A stretch of DNA of 39,609 nt from Candidatus Omnitrophica bacterium CG11_big_fil_rev_8_21_14_0_20_64_10 (GTDB lineage: Bacteria; Omnitrophota; Gorgyraeia; 1-14-0-20-64-10): the NCBI GenBank assembly GCA_002787095.1, contig PCVW01000057.1:1-39609 (forward strand), given 5' to 3'. The notes beneath the pieces are model-generated. The model did no database searches. It had not been told where the DNA came from and worked only from the letters and a program-made list of their open reading frames with translations. Position 1 is the first letter of the stretch. Every line of letters starts with the position of its first letter. Made by a program: the position numbers and the translations under genes. This document shows positions 31,430 through 39,520 of this stretch, one piece after another.

Positions 31430-33229
31430 GTGCTGAACGATCCGCTGGCGGTTCTTTCGGCGATCATCCTGCTGGGGATCGGCGCGGAGTGGCTTTCCTG
31501 GCGGCTGAAGCTCCCCTCGATCATCCTCTTCCTCCTCTTCGGATCCGTCGCCGGCCCCCTGACCGGCTTCCTGAAACCGGATGCCCTGATTGACGACCGG
31601 CTGCTGCCGATCATCTCCATCCCGGTCGCCCTGATCCTGTTCGAGGGGGGGTTTAACCTCCGGGTCCGGGAACTCAGGCAGATCGGGGCAATCGTCCGGA
31701 ACCTGATCACGATCGGAACGGTCGTGACTTGGCTGAGCGGAGCGGCACTGGCCCACTGGCTCTTCAGCATGACGCCCGGCGGAGCGCTGCTGCTGGGGGC
31801 GGTCCTGGTGCTGAGCGGCCCGACCGTGATGATCCCGATCCTCCGGCTGGTCCGGCCCAAGGGGCCGGCCGGTTCGGCCCTCCGCTGGGAGAGCATCCTG
31901 ATCGACCCGATCGGAGCGCTGCTGGCGGTGCTGATGCTGGAGGTGGTGCTGGTGGGCGGGGTGCGGGCGGCCGCCCCGATAATCGCCTCCGGGATCATCC
32001 GTTCGATGATCGTCGGCGGGGTGACCGGCGCCGTCGGCGCCTGGCTGATGATCGCGCTGCTCAAACGGCGGTGGGTGCCGGACTTCCTGCAGAGCACCGT
32101 GACCCTGATGGCGGTGGTCGCGGCTCTCTCCCTCTCCAATTTCTTTCAGCCGGAGTCCGGATTGCTGGCGGTGACCCTCATGGGGATCATCCTGGCCAAT
32201 CAAAAGAGCGTCCCGACCGAACAGATCGCCGAGTTCAAGCGGAACCTGCAGATCCTCTTCATCTCCGGGCTGTTCGTCTTCCTGGCCGCCCGGCTGGATT
32301 TCAGCGGGCTAAGCGGCCGCTGGGGGCCGGCGCTTCTCTTCCTCGGCCTGCTGGTGGCGGTGGTACGGCCGTTGGCGGTCGGCCTGTCGGCGATCGGAAC
32401 CAAGCTCCCCTGGAAGGAACAGTTGTTCATCTCGGCGCTGGCCCCTCGGGGGATCGTCTCGGCGGCGGTCGCCTCTCTCTTCGCGCTCGACCTGCAGGCG
32501 ATCGGGCATCCCGATGGGGAGATCCTGACCCAACTGACCTTCGTCGTGATCATCGGGACGGTCCTGATCGCCGGCGCAGTCGCCTCCCCCCTGGCAAAAG
32601 GACTGGGGCTGGCCCAACAGAATCCGCAGGGGACCCTCTTCATCGGGGCCGAGCCGTGGGTCCGCTCCCTGGCTGCCGAGATCAAGCGCCGGGGCTACGC
32701 CACCGCCTTCGTGGACACCAACTGGGCGAATGTGGCCGACGCCCGGGTGGCCGGCTTCCCCACCTACCACGGGAACATCCTTTCCGAGGAGGTCTGGGAG
32801 GAGCTGGACCTGGGGGGGATCGGACGGGTGCTGGCGATGACCCCGAACAACGAGGTCAATTCCCTCGTCGCCCAGCGGTTCGCCGATGTCGTGGGCCGCT
32901 CCCATGTCTATCAGCTGCCGCCGGAGCCATCAGACGATCCGAAGAAGGGAATCTCCGGACGCCTCAGCGGCCGCCTCCTGTTCGACAAGGGACTGCATTA
33001 CGACCGGCTGGAGGGGATGTTCGACGCCGGGGCGACAATCAAAAGCGTCCCGGTGACCGAGGCCGGCAACCTGCAGAGTTTCCGGCGGCGGCACGACGGG
33101 CGGCTGATCCCGCTGTTCGCGGCCCACGCCAAATCGGGGAAACTGATCCCCGTTCCGGCTGATGGGGGACTGAGTCTGATTCCCGGCCAGGAGTTGATCT
33201 GCCTGGCCCTCCCCGCCCCGCCCGCCTAA
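31430..33229 (+). CDS. Cation:proton antiporter (CPA1/NhaP type) with C-terminal RCK/TrkA-N-like domain
   Basis: A 599-residue protein: about twelve hydrophobic segments with NhaP-type motifs ALILFEGGFNLRVREL, VLVLSGPTVMIPILR, SILIDPIGALLAVLMLE (a DP dipeptide at the ion site) and SALAPRGIVSAAVASLFAL. It is followed by a Rossmann-like soluble domain (TLFIGAEPWVRSLAAEIKRRG, FVDTNWANVADARVAG, MTPNNEVNSLVAQRFAD), which resembles TrkA-N/RCK ligand-gating domains. It should exchange Na+ or K+ for H+. GTG start; SD weak. The 3' end overlaps the convergent NicO-like gene by 4 bp. Confidence 0.9.
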   Translation: MLNDPLAVLSAIILLGIGAEWLSWRLKLPSIILFLLFGSVAGPLTGFLKPDALIDDRLLPIISIPVALILFEGGFNLRVRELRQIGAIVRNLITIGTVVTWLSGAALAHWLFSMTPGGALLLGAVLVLSGPTVMIPILRLVRPKGPAGSALRWESILIDPIGALLAVLMLEVVLVGGVRAAAPIIASGIIRSMIVGGVTGAVGAWLMIALLKRRWVPDFLQSTVTLMAVVAALSLSNFFQPESGLLAVTLMGIILANQKSVPTEQIAEFKRNLQILFISGLFVFLAARLDFSGLSGRWGPALLFLGLLVAVVRPLAVGLSAIGTKLPWKEQLFISALAPRGIVSAAVASLFALDLQAIGHPDGEILTQLTFVVIIGTVLIAGAVASPLAKGLGLAQQNPQGTLFIGAEPWVRSLAAEIKRRGYATAFVDTNWANVADARVAGFPTYHGNILSEEVWEELDLGGIGRVLAMTPNNEVNSLVAQRFADVVGRSHVYQLPPEPSDDPKKGISGRLSGRLLFDKGLHYDRLEGMFDAGATIKSVPVTEAGNLQSFRRRHDGRLIPLFAAHAKSGKLIPVPADGGLSLIPGQELICLALPAPPA

Positions 33230-33858
33230 AGCCCGAGGGCCAGCACCGCGACACCGGTCAAGGCGATCGCCAGCCCCGCCAGGGCGTGGGCGTACCGCTC
33301 CATCCAGGCCGGCCGGAAGAGCCGGAAACCCGCGTAGGTCAGGCAGCTCTGTCCGACCACCATCCCGACAGTGACCACGGAGAAGGCGGCGCACACCGCG
33401 GCGATCGCGGCCGGCCCTTCCTTGTAGGAAAGAAACATCAGCGGGATCAGCGGCTCGCACGGCCCGAACACGAGAATCGCGATCAGCAGCCAGACGCGGC
33501 GCGCCGCGTAGGTCTTGACCGCCTCCTTGACCGTGAGGTGCGGGTGGGGGTGCTGGGCGTGCTTGAATCCCCACAGGGCGTAGGCCACGCCGAAGCCGAT
33601 CAACAGCCAGATCGCGACCGACCCCCGCCAGGCCTCGACCCCCCCCATCCGGTGGACCGCCCAGCCGGCCCACAGCCCCAGCGCCCCGATCAGAAGGGAG
33701 GAGGCGACATGGCCGATGCCGGCCAGCGTCGTGATGAAAGCCAGCCGGCCCATCTTCCAGTCGGATCCCTTCGCCAGCGCCACGAACGGCAGCCAGTGGT
33801 CGGGCGCCAGCGCGTGAAAGAAGGCGACCGACACCGCTGAAATCATCAGGGTCAACAT
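33226..33858 (-). CDS. NicO/RcnA-like metal transporter (TauE/HupE-type fold)
   Basis: A 210-residue membrane protein with six hydrophobic segments. FHALAPDHWLPFVALAK carries the H-x4-D-H motif of the NiCoT/RcnA superfamily, followed by GIGHVASSLLIGAL. A cytoplasmic or periplasmic loop HAQHPHPHL is His-rich, and LVFGPCEPLIPLMFL matches the second conserved Pro/Cys motif of NicO and sulphite-exporter-type families. Nickel, cobalt or zinc export is a reasonable inference. SD GGGAG 6 nt before ATG 33858. It is a single gene between a convergent antiporter and a co-directional MBL nuclease. Confidence 0.75.
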   Translation of the reverse strand: MLTLMISAVSVAFFHALAPDHWLPFVALAKGSDWKMGRLAFITTLAGIGHVASSLLIGALGLWAGWAVHRMGGVEAWRGSVAIWLLIGFGVAYALWGFKHAQHPHPHLTVKEAVKTYAARRVWLLIAILVFGPCEPLIPLMFLSYKEGPAAIAAVCAAFSVVTVGMVVGQSCLTYAGFRLFRPAWMERYAHALAGLAIALTGVAVLALGL

Positions 33859-33879
33859 TCCAATCTCCCGCTTGTCGAA

Positions 33880-35277
33880 TTAAAGATTGTAACTCGCGCC
33901 GTATTCGGGAACAACCACCTCCCCCGGCAGTTTCTCCCGGAGGGTCGTCGCCAGCGACTCGATCGCCGCCGCCTCCCCGTGCACCAGGAACAGCTTGGCC
34001 GGCCCCCGCCGGAAATTCCCGATCCAGCGGATCAGTTCCCTGCGGCCGGCATGGGCCGAGAACCCTTCCACCTGGACGATCCGGGCCCGGACCGGATGGA
34101 TCTGCCCCAGGATCCGGACGCTCGACGGCCGGCCGACGATCTCATGCCCCAGCGTCCCCTGCGCCTGGTACCCGACGAAAAGGATCGTGCTCTCCGGCCG
34201 GCCGATGTTGTTGGCCAGATGGTGCTTGATCCGGCCGCCGGTGCACATGCCGGAGCCGGCCAGGATGATCGCGCTGCCCCGGATCCGGTTGATCGACTTG
34301 GAGGCGTCGGTGCCGGGGGTCGGGGTCAGCATCGGCAGGGTGAAGGGGGATTCCCCGGCTCGAAACATCGCCCGGGTGGCCCGGTCGAGGGCCCCGGCGT
34401 TCTCCACGAACACCCCGGTCACCTCGATCGCCATCGGGCTGTCGAGGAAGGTCATCAGGCGGGGGATGCGCTGGGCCTCGGTCAGGCGCTTGAGGTGGTA
34501 CAGGATCTCCTGGGTCCGGCCGATCGCGAAGGCGGGGATCACGATGTTCCCCCCCGCATCGGAGGTCTCCCGGATCACCCGGGCCATCGTCTCGACCGCC
34601 TCCTCGTCGGAGGGATGGTCCTCGTCGCCGTAAGTGGATTCCATGACGACCGCGTCCGCCTCCTCCAGCAAAGCCGGGTCCCGCAGCAGCGGCCGGTTGC
34701 CCCGCCCGAGGTCCCCGGAGAAGACGATCCGGTGGGAGCGGCGGCTGCGCTGTTCGATCAATTCCACGATCACCGAACCGAGGATGTGGCCGGCCTCATG
34801 GAAAACCGCCTTCAGCCCCGTCCCGATCCGAAAAGCCCGGCCGATGTTGACCCGGCGGAACATCGGGAAGGTCCGGTGGGCGTCGGCGACGGTGTAGAGC
34901 GGCTCCTCCGGCCGGGGACCCCGCCGTTTTTCCCGGGCGTGACGGCGCCGCTTGTACTCGGCGTCCGATTCCTGCAGGTGGGCGCTGTCCAGCAGGGCGA
35001 TCCGGGCGATGCCGGCGGTGGCCGGCGTGCAGAAAATCCGCCCCCGGAACCCGCCCCGCACCAACCGGGGCAGATAGCCGCAGTGGTCCACATGGGCGTG
35101 GGTCAGCAGGACCGCGGCGATGCTTTGAGGGTCGACCGGGAACGGCTCCCAATCCCGCTTCCGCAGCCCCCACTCCTGATGCAGACCGCAATCGACGAGG
35201 ATCCGGCACTTCCCCGCCTCCACCAGGAAACGGGAGCCGGTCACATTCCGCGCGGCCCCCAGGAAGGTGATCTTCAT
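33880..35277 (-). CDS. Metallo-beta-lactamase/beta-CASP ribonuclease (CPSF73/Ysh1-like)
   Basis: A 465-residue protein. The metallo-beta-lactamase domain shows LLTHAHVDHCGYLP (H60, H62, D64, H65), HEAGHILGS and FSGDLGRGN. The beta-CASP insert has MESTYGDEDHP, IVIPAFAIGRTQEILYHL and LDSPMAIEVTGVF, then AGSGMCTGGRIKHHL and, at the end, EGFSAHAGRRELIRW. These match the CPSF73/RNase J-related group of endo-/exoribonucleases acting on RNA 3' or 5' ends; no DNA-specific features. TAGAAT lies exactly 6 nt before the ATG, with TATAAT further up. It diverges from the methyltransferase gene through a 33-bp gap. Confidence 0.95.
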   Translation of the reverse strand: MKITFLGAARNVTGSRFLVEAGKCRILVDCGLHQEWGLRKRDWEPFPVDPQSIAAVLLTHAHVDHCGYLPRLVRGGFRGRIFCTPATAGIARIALLDSAHLQESDAEYKRRRHAREKRRGPRPEEPLYTVADAHRTFPMFRRVNIGRAFRIGTGLKAVFHEAGHILGSVIVELIEQRSRRSHRIVFSGDLGRGNRPLLRDPALLEEADAVVMESTYGDEDHPSDEEAVETMARVIRETSDAGGNIVIPAFAIGRTQEILYHLKRLTEAQRIPRLMTFLDSPMAIEVTGVFVENAGALDRATRAMFRAGESPFTLPMLTPTPGTDASKSINRIRGSAIILAGSGMCTGGRIKHHLANNIGRPESTILFVGYQAQGTLGHEIVGRPSSVRILGQIHPVRARIVQVEGFSAHAGRRELIRWIGNFRRGPAKLFLVHGEAAAIESLATTLREKLPGEVVVPEYGASYNL

Positions 35278-35310
35278 GAGAGGATTCTAGCATTATAATG
35301 GGCGGCGGCG
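35278..35310. promoter_or_regulatory. Very short divergent promoter with ATTATAAT core
   Basis: ATTATAAT (35292-35299) contains TATAAT on both strands: plus, 11 nt before the methyltransferase ATG, and minus, 14 nt before the MBL ATG. A second minus-strand box TAGAAT (35289-35284) is 6 nt before the MBL ATG. The -35 regions would have to lie inside the opposite genes. Confidence 0.5.
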
Positions 35311-36150
35311 ATGGAACCGAAGAGACCCCCGTCCGAGACCCCGTTCACCTGCCCCCTCTGCGGCGGCGCCGCCGGCCGGCTCCTGTTCCGTTACGACCGG
35401 CCGCCGGCCGGGGAGACCTTCTTCCGGGGAATCTCCGACGGCCCTTACGAGCGGCTGATCCTGCGCTGCAGCGCCTGCGGCCACTGCATCAACCGCCACC
35501 GGTTCGATCTGTCCCGCTTCTACGAAGGGGACTATGTGGCCGGCACCTATGCCGATCCGGCGGGGATGGTGGCCCGCTATCGGAAGATCCTGTCCCTTCC
35601 CCCCGAGCAGTCGGACAACAGCCAGCGGGTGCAGGCGATCACGGCCTTTTGGGGGAAGCGCCCGCCCGGAACGGCGCTGGATGTCGGATCGGGTCTGGCG
35701 GTCTTCCCGGCCCGAATGCGGGAGGCCGGCTGGGCCGTGACCGCGCTGGACCCCGACCCGGCAGCGGCCGAACATGCCCGAAAAGAAGCGGGAGTCGAGG
35801 CGGTCGCTGGGGACTGGATGGCCGTCCGGGGAATCGGCCGATTCGACCTGATCACCTTCAACAAGGTGCTCGAGCACGTGGCGGACCCGGTGGCGATGCT
35901 GGCCCGGGCGGCCGGACATTTGAATCCGGAGGGGGTCGTCTATGTGGAACTTCCGGACGCCGAGGGAGCGGCCCCGGACGGTCCGGGGCGGGAGGAATTC
36001 TTCATTGAGCACCACCACATCTTCAGTCCCCGGTCGATCCGCTTGCTCGGGGAGCGGGCCGGTTTCACGGTCCGGTCGGTCGCTCAGGTCCGGGAACCGA
36101 GCGGAAAATACACCCTGCGATCCTTCCTCACCCAGCCCAAGAGGTCCTGA
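35311..36150 (+). CDS. Class I SAM-dependent methyltransferase with N-terminal zinc ribbon
   Basis: A 279-residue protein: residues about 12-58 hold a CPLCGG ... CSACGHCIN four-Cys zinc-ribbon, as in the 'methyltransferase with zinc-binding putative domain' families that act on sugars or related cell-surface molecules. Then a Rossmann methyltransferase: motif I ALDVGSGLAVFPARM, motif II ALDPDP and FDLITFNKVLEHV (motif IV region), and a late HHIFSPRSIRLLGERAGF helix. The substrate is unknown; similar proteins modify surface polysaccharides. It is a single gene, and its last 23 bp overlap the convergent GIY-YIG gene. Confidence 0.9.
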   Translation: MEPKRPPSETPFTCPLCGGAAGRLLFRYDRPPAGETFFRGISDGPYERLILRCSACGHCINRHRFDLSRFYEGDYVAGTYADPAGMVARYRKILSLPPEQSDNSQRVQAITAFWGKRPPGTALDVGSGLAVFPARMREAGWAVTALDPDPAAAEHARKEAGVEAVAGDWMAVRGIGRFDLITFNKVLEHVADPVAMLARAAGHLNPEGVVYVELPDAEGAAPDGPGREEFFIEHHHIFSPRSIRLLGERAGFTVRSVAQVREPSGKYTLRSFLTQPKRS

Positions 36151-36394
36151 GCAACCCTTCTTTCTTCCGGCGGGAAAGCCGCTTGAGCCCCGCCTCCTGC
36201 CGCAGGGCCGATCCTCGGCCAACGCACCGCTTTCGATAGACCAGCCGGACCGGACGCCGGGCCCGGGTGCAGGCGCTCCCCCGCCCCGCGTTATGCTCCC
36301 GCAGCCGCCGGTCCAAGTCGGTGGTGACGCCGCTGTAGAGGGCCCCGTCGGCGCAGCGCACCATGTAAAGATGCCAGACCCGGGAAGCGGCCAA
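36128..36394 (-). CDS. GIY-YIG domain protein (UPF0213/YhbQ-like)
   Basis: An 88-residue single-domain protein. LYMVRCADGALYSGVTTDLD corresponds to the GIY-x-YIG strand pair with LY/YSG variants, then RRLREHNAG carries the conserved Arg, and YRKRCVGRGSALRQEAGLK the Glu-bearing helix. This is the UPF0213/YhbQ family of small GIY-YIG proteins, whose biological nuclease role is unsettled. The start appears to be TTG (36394), because the first in-frame ATG lies inside the domain. No SD is visible. It follows the DUF190 gene after 8 bp. Confidence 0.88.
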   Translation of the reverse strand: MAASRVWHLYMVRCADGALYSGVTTDLDRRLREHNAGRGSACTRARRPVRLVYRKRCVGRGSALRQEAGLKRLSRRKKEGLLRTSWAG

Positions 36395-36402
36395 GCGGAG
36401 GA

Positions 36403-36756
36403 TTAACCCTTCGCCGGGGCCCCTTCGGCCCGGTACAGCAGCACCTCCGCCTTCTCGAGCGTCACCAGACCGTCCCGGATCATCCCTTCCAGCTTGGGGA
36501 GGAACTCCCGGATCCGTTCTTCGCTGTCGACGATCTCGATCACGACCGGCAGATCCTCCGAGAGCCGGAGCAGCTTCACCGTGTGCAGGCGGCTCTTGGC
36601 TCCGAAGCCGAGGAACCCCTTCAGGCAGGTGGCGCCGGCCAGCCCCTCCTTCCGGGCCAGTTGGACGATCGCCTCATGCAGCGGCTGCCCCCGCCACTTG
36701 TCCTGCTCTCCGATGAAAACCCGAAGCAGCTTCCCTTCCCGCGGAACCGTCACCAT
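36403..36756 (-). CDS. DUF190 protein (PII-like)
   Basis: A 117-residue protein of the DUF190 family, which has a PII-like ferredoxin fold: GKLLRVFIGEQDKWRGQPLH and IVQLARKEGLAGATCLKGFL, then a HTVKLLRLSEDLPVVIEIVD strand region with the usual motif. DUF190 genes are recurrent neighbours of crcB in bacteria, as here, and are thought to sense a ligand for the fluoride channel, though this is unproven. Strong SD AAGGAGGTGAAGG before ATG 36756. It lies 16 bp behind the crcB-like gene and forms an operon with it. Confidence 0.93.
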   Translation of the reverse strand: MVTVPREGKLLRVFIGEQDKWRGQPLHEAIVQLARKEGLAGATCLKGFLGFGAKSRLHTVKLLRLSEDLPVVIEIVDSEERIREFLPKLEGMIRDGLVTLEKAEVLLYRAEGAPAKG

Positions 36757-36772
36757 CCTTCACCTCCTTCGT

Positions 36773-37147
36773 TCAAAGCAGTGTCGCGGCGGCATGCCCG
36801 ATCCAGAGGGCCGCCAGCCCCAGACAAACGCTCCCGACCAGATTCACCGCCGCCAGCCACCCCTGCCCCCCCTGGATCAGCCGCCAGCTTTCATAAATGA
36901 GGGTCGAGAAGGTGGTGAAGGCCCCAAGCATCCCCACCATCAGGAAGAGCCGGGCCTCCGGCTTGAGCAGGAACTTCTGGTCGATCAGGGTCGCGAGGAA
37001 GCCGATCACCAGGCACCCCAGGGTGTTGACCGCCAGCGTCCCCGTCGGAAAACCGGTCCCCAGCCACCGGTAGACCCCTTCACTCACCAGATAGCGGCCG
37101 GCCGTCCCCACCATCCCGCCGGCCAGCAGCATCAGCCACTTCTGCAT
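36773..37147 (-). CDS. crcB: Fluoride ion channel CrcB/Fluc
   Basis: A 124-residue protein with four transmembrane helices. LLAGGMVGTAGRYLVSEGVY, FPTGTLAVNTLGCLVIGFL with the conserved Asn, and GMLGAFTTFSTLIYES with the Phe-box are diagnostic of Fluc channels, which export fluoride passively as antiparallel dimers. A single gene suggests a homodimer. ATG 37147 has GGGGGA upstream and gives the usual N-terminus; the track start at 37159 adds four residues. I see no fluoride riboswitch in the 83-bp upstream gap. Confidence 0.95.
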   Translation of the reverse strand: MQKWLMLLAGGMVGTAGRYLVSEGVYRWLGTGFPTGTLAVNTLGCLVIGFLATLIDQKFLLKPEARLFLMVGMLGAFTTFSTLIYESWRLIQGGQGWLAAVNLVGSVCLGLAALWIGHAAATLL

Positions 37148-37242
37148 CCGATCCCCCATGGTCTGAGAAAAAAGAGCGACCCCAATAGTCTACACCGGGT
37201 ACCCTCTTGACCATTTTTCATTTTAGGATTAATGTCGTTGGC

Positions 37243-37695
37243 ATGATCCGGAAATTGCTCGCCAAGCTCACGGGAAGCAGCGGCGCCAAGAAGAAAAGGG
37301 CCGCTAAGAAGGCCAAGCCCGCCCGCAAGAAACCGGCGGCCCGCAAGAAAAAACCGGCCGCCCGGAAAAAAGCCGCCCCGAAACGGAAACCCGCCGCCAA
37401 GAAGAAAGGGACCCCCTCCGACACCCTTGCGGAGAACGAGATCGGCGAGGTGGTCGCCTTCTTCCGGGTCCCGGTCGTCGCGGTGATCCGTATCAAGCAG
37501 GGAAAACTGGCGGTCGGGGACCGGATCTGGATCAAGGGGCACACGACCGACATCAAGCAGACGATCACCTCGATGCAGATTGACCATCAGCCGGTCCGGG
37601 AGATCAAGCGGGGGGACGAGGCGGGGATCAAGAGCTCCTCCCGGTCCCGGCGGGGCGACCGGGTCTATCTGATCAGCGCCGCCGGGGCGGCCTAA
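37243..37695 (+). CDS. KA-rich basic tail fused to EF-Tu domain-2-like module
   Basis: A 150-residue protein. Residues about 1-67 are Lys/Ala/Arg/Pro-rich with repeated AKKxxA and ARKKPA units, like bacterial histone H1-like proteins or AlgP tails. Residues about 75-145 (EIGEVVAFFRVPVVAVIRIK, then GHTTDIKQTITSMQIDHQPV) match the small 'translation elongation factor-like' domain, a stand-alone EF-Tu/IF2 domain II beta-barrel. The combination suggests RNA or ribosome binding through the barrel and non-specific nucleic-acid binding through the tail. ATG 37243 (MIRKLLAKL) is preferred to the TTG at 37207. It is divergent from crcB and ends 8 bp before the typA stop. Confidence 0.85.
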   Translation: MIRKLLAKLTGSSGAKKKRAAKKAKPARKKPAARKKKPAARKKAAPKRKPAAKKKGTPSDTLAENEIGEVVAFFRVPVVAVIRIKQGKLAVGDRIWIKGHTTDIKQTITSMQIDHQPVREIKRGDEAGIKSSSRSRRGDRVYLISAAGAA

Positions 37696-37702
37696 GTTAA
37701 AC

Positions 37703-39520
37703 TCAGTCCTTCCGGGCCCGCTTTCGGGCCACCGGATCCAACAGCTTCTTCCGCAGCCGGATGTTCTTCGGCGTCGCTTCCACCAGTTCATCCGATCCGA
37801 TGTATTCCAGCGCCAGCTCCAGCGTCAGCTCCTTCGGAGGGGTCAGGACGACCGCGATGTCGGAGGTGGCTGAGCGGATATTGGTCAGCTTCTTCGCCTT
37901 GACCGGGGAGATCTCCATGTCCTCCCCCCGGGCGTTCTCCCCGATGATCATCCCATGGTAGACCGGCACCCCCGGCCCGATGAACAGTTCCCCCCGCAGC
38001 TGGCAGTTGCTCAGCGCGTAGGCCGTGGAGACCCCGTCCTCGAAAGCGATCAGGGAGCCGTGCCCGGCCCGGTCGAATCCCCCCGCCTCCACCGGACGGT
38101 AGGCGTCGAACAGGTGATGCACCTGCGCGGTCCCCCGGCACTTGGTCATGAGCGCGCTCTTGAGTCCCATCACGCCGCGGGTGGCGATCTGGTACTCGAA
38201 GTGAATCTCCCCGGTGGGGGTGTCCATCATCTGGGTGAGCGTTCCCCGGCGGCTCCCCACCTCCTCGATCACGACCCCCCGGTGCTCGCCCGGCACATCG
38301 ATCGTCAACAGCTCGAACGGTTCCAGCGTGACCCCGTCCTTCTTCTGGAAGATCACCTCCGGCTGGGAGACCTGCAGCTCGAACCCTTCCCGGCGCAGCT
38401 GCTCGATCAGGATCGCCAGGTGCAGCTCCCCCCGCCCGGAGACCAGGAGGGTGTCGGGGCTGTCGGTGTCCTCCACCCGCAGGGAGACATTCGTCTGAAG
38501 CTCCTGCATCAACCGCTCCCGCAGCGCGCGGGAGGTCACATGCTTCCCCTCCCGGCCGGAGAAGGGGCTGGTGTTGACGCCGAAAGTCATCCGGATCGTC
38601 GGCTCGTCGATCTTGGGGACCGGCAGCGGCTTGGGATCGGCCGGATCGGCGATCGTGTCCCCGATCCCGACCGCTTCGAAGCCGGCGACCGCGACGATCT
38701 CCCCCGCGCGGGCCTCCTCCACTTCCTTTCGCTCCAGCCCCTCGTAGATCAAGAGCGCCATCACCTTCCCCTCGACCCGCTGGCCGTCCCGCCGGATCAA
38801 CACCGCCGAGCCCCCCTTGCGCAGGACGCCGGCGGAGATCTTACCGATCCCCATTCGCCCCTTGTAGGAGTCGTACAGAAGGGCCAGCACCAGCATCTGC
38901 AGGGGAGCGTCCGCCTGGACCTGCGGCGGGGGGATCTTCTCCAGGATCAGGTCCAGCAGCGGGGAGATCTCCCTGCCCGGCTGGTGCAGGTCGGTCGTCG
39001 CAGTCCCCCGGGCGGCTGAGGCGTAGACGATCGGGAAGTCCAGCTGCTGGTCGTTGGCATTCAACTCGCAGAAGAGGTCGAAGGTCTTGTTGACGACCTC
39101 CTCCGGCCGGGCGTCGGGCAGATCGATCTTGTTGACGACGACGATCGCCCGGTGCCCCAGTTCCAGCGCCTTGCGCAAGACGAAGCGGGTCTGCGGCATC
39201 GGGCCGTCCTTGGCGTCCACGACCAGCAGGACGCCATCCACCATCCGAAGGGTCCGTTCCACCTCCCCCCCGAAGTCGGCGTGGCCCGGGGTGTCCACGA
39301 TGTTGATCTTGGTCCCCTCGTAAAGGATGCTGGCGTTCTTGGCCCGGATCGTGATCCCCCGCTCCCGCTCCAAGTCCATCGAGTCCATGACGCGCTCCCC
39401 CATCTCCTCGATGTTCCGATGCACGCGGGTCTGGCGGAAAATCGCGTCCACGAGGGTCGTCTTGCCGTGATCGACATGGGCGATGATCGCGATGTTGCGG
39501 ATCGAGCCGGCCTGGGTCAT
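37703..39520 (-). CDS. typA: Translational GTPase TypA/BipA
   Basis: A 605-residue full-length ribosome-associated GTPase. G1 [10 protein letters not shown]2 with RGITI, G3 [12 protein letters not shown]4 [10 protein letters not shown] are intact, followed by domain II, domains III and V, and the BipA-specific C-terminal domain with its [20 protein letters not shown] and [16 protein letters not shown] blocks. It acts in ribosome assembly and stress adaptation, especially at low temperature. ATG 39520 ([20 protein letters not shown]) is preferred over the TTG-based track start at 39562. It overlaps the stop of an upstream partial gene in an ATGA, so it is probably in an operon. Confidence 0.97.
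   Translation of the reverse strand: MTQAGSIRNIAIIAHVDHGKTTLVDAIFRQTRVHRNIEEMGERVMDSMDLERERGITIRAKNASILYEGTKINIVDTPGHADFGGEVERTLRMVDGVLLVVDAKDGPMPQTRFVLRKALELGHRAIVVVNKIDLPDARPEEVVNKTFDLFCELNANDQQLDFPIVYASAARGTATTDLHQPGREISPLLDLILEKIPPPQVQADAPLQMLVLALLYDSYKGRMGIGKISAGVLRKGGSAVLIRRDGQRVEGKVMALLIYEGLERKEVEEARAGEIVAVAGFEAVGIGDTIADPADPKPLPVPKIDEPTIRMTFGVNTSPFSGREGKHVTSRALRERLMQELQTNVSLRVEDTDSPDTLLVSGRGELHLAILIEQLRREGFELQVSQPEVIFQKKDGVTLEPFELLTIDVPGEHRGVVIEEVGSRRGTLTQMMDTPTGEIHFEYQIATRGVMGLKSALMTKCRGTAQVHHLFDAYRPVEAGGFDRAGHGSLIAFEDGVSTAYALSNCQLRGELFIGPGVPVYHGMIIGENARGEDMEISPVKAKKLTNIRSATSDIAVVLTPPKELTLELALEYIGSDELVEATPKNIRLRKKLLDPVARKRARKD

Noticed and set aside
37160-37242. Fluoride riboswitch upstream of crcB
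   Set aside because: I looked for the crcB motif on the minus strand in the 83-bp gap and did not find its conserved sequence; the gap is also short for one.
37715-37735. GGCCCG/CGGGCC hairpin as terminator of the KA-rich gene
   Set aside because: It lies inside the typA coding end and has no T-run on either side.
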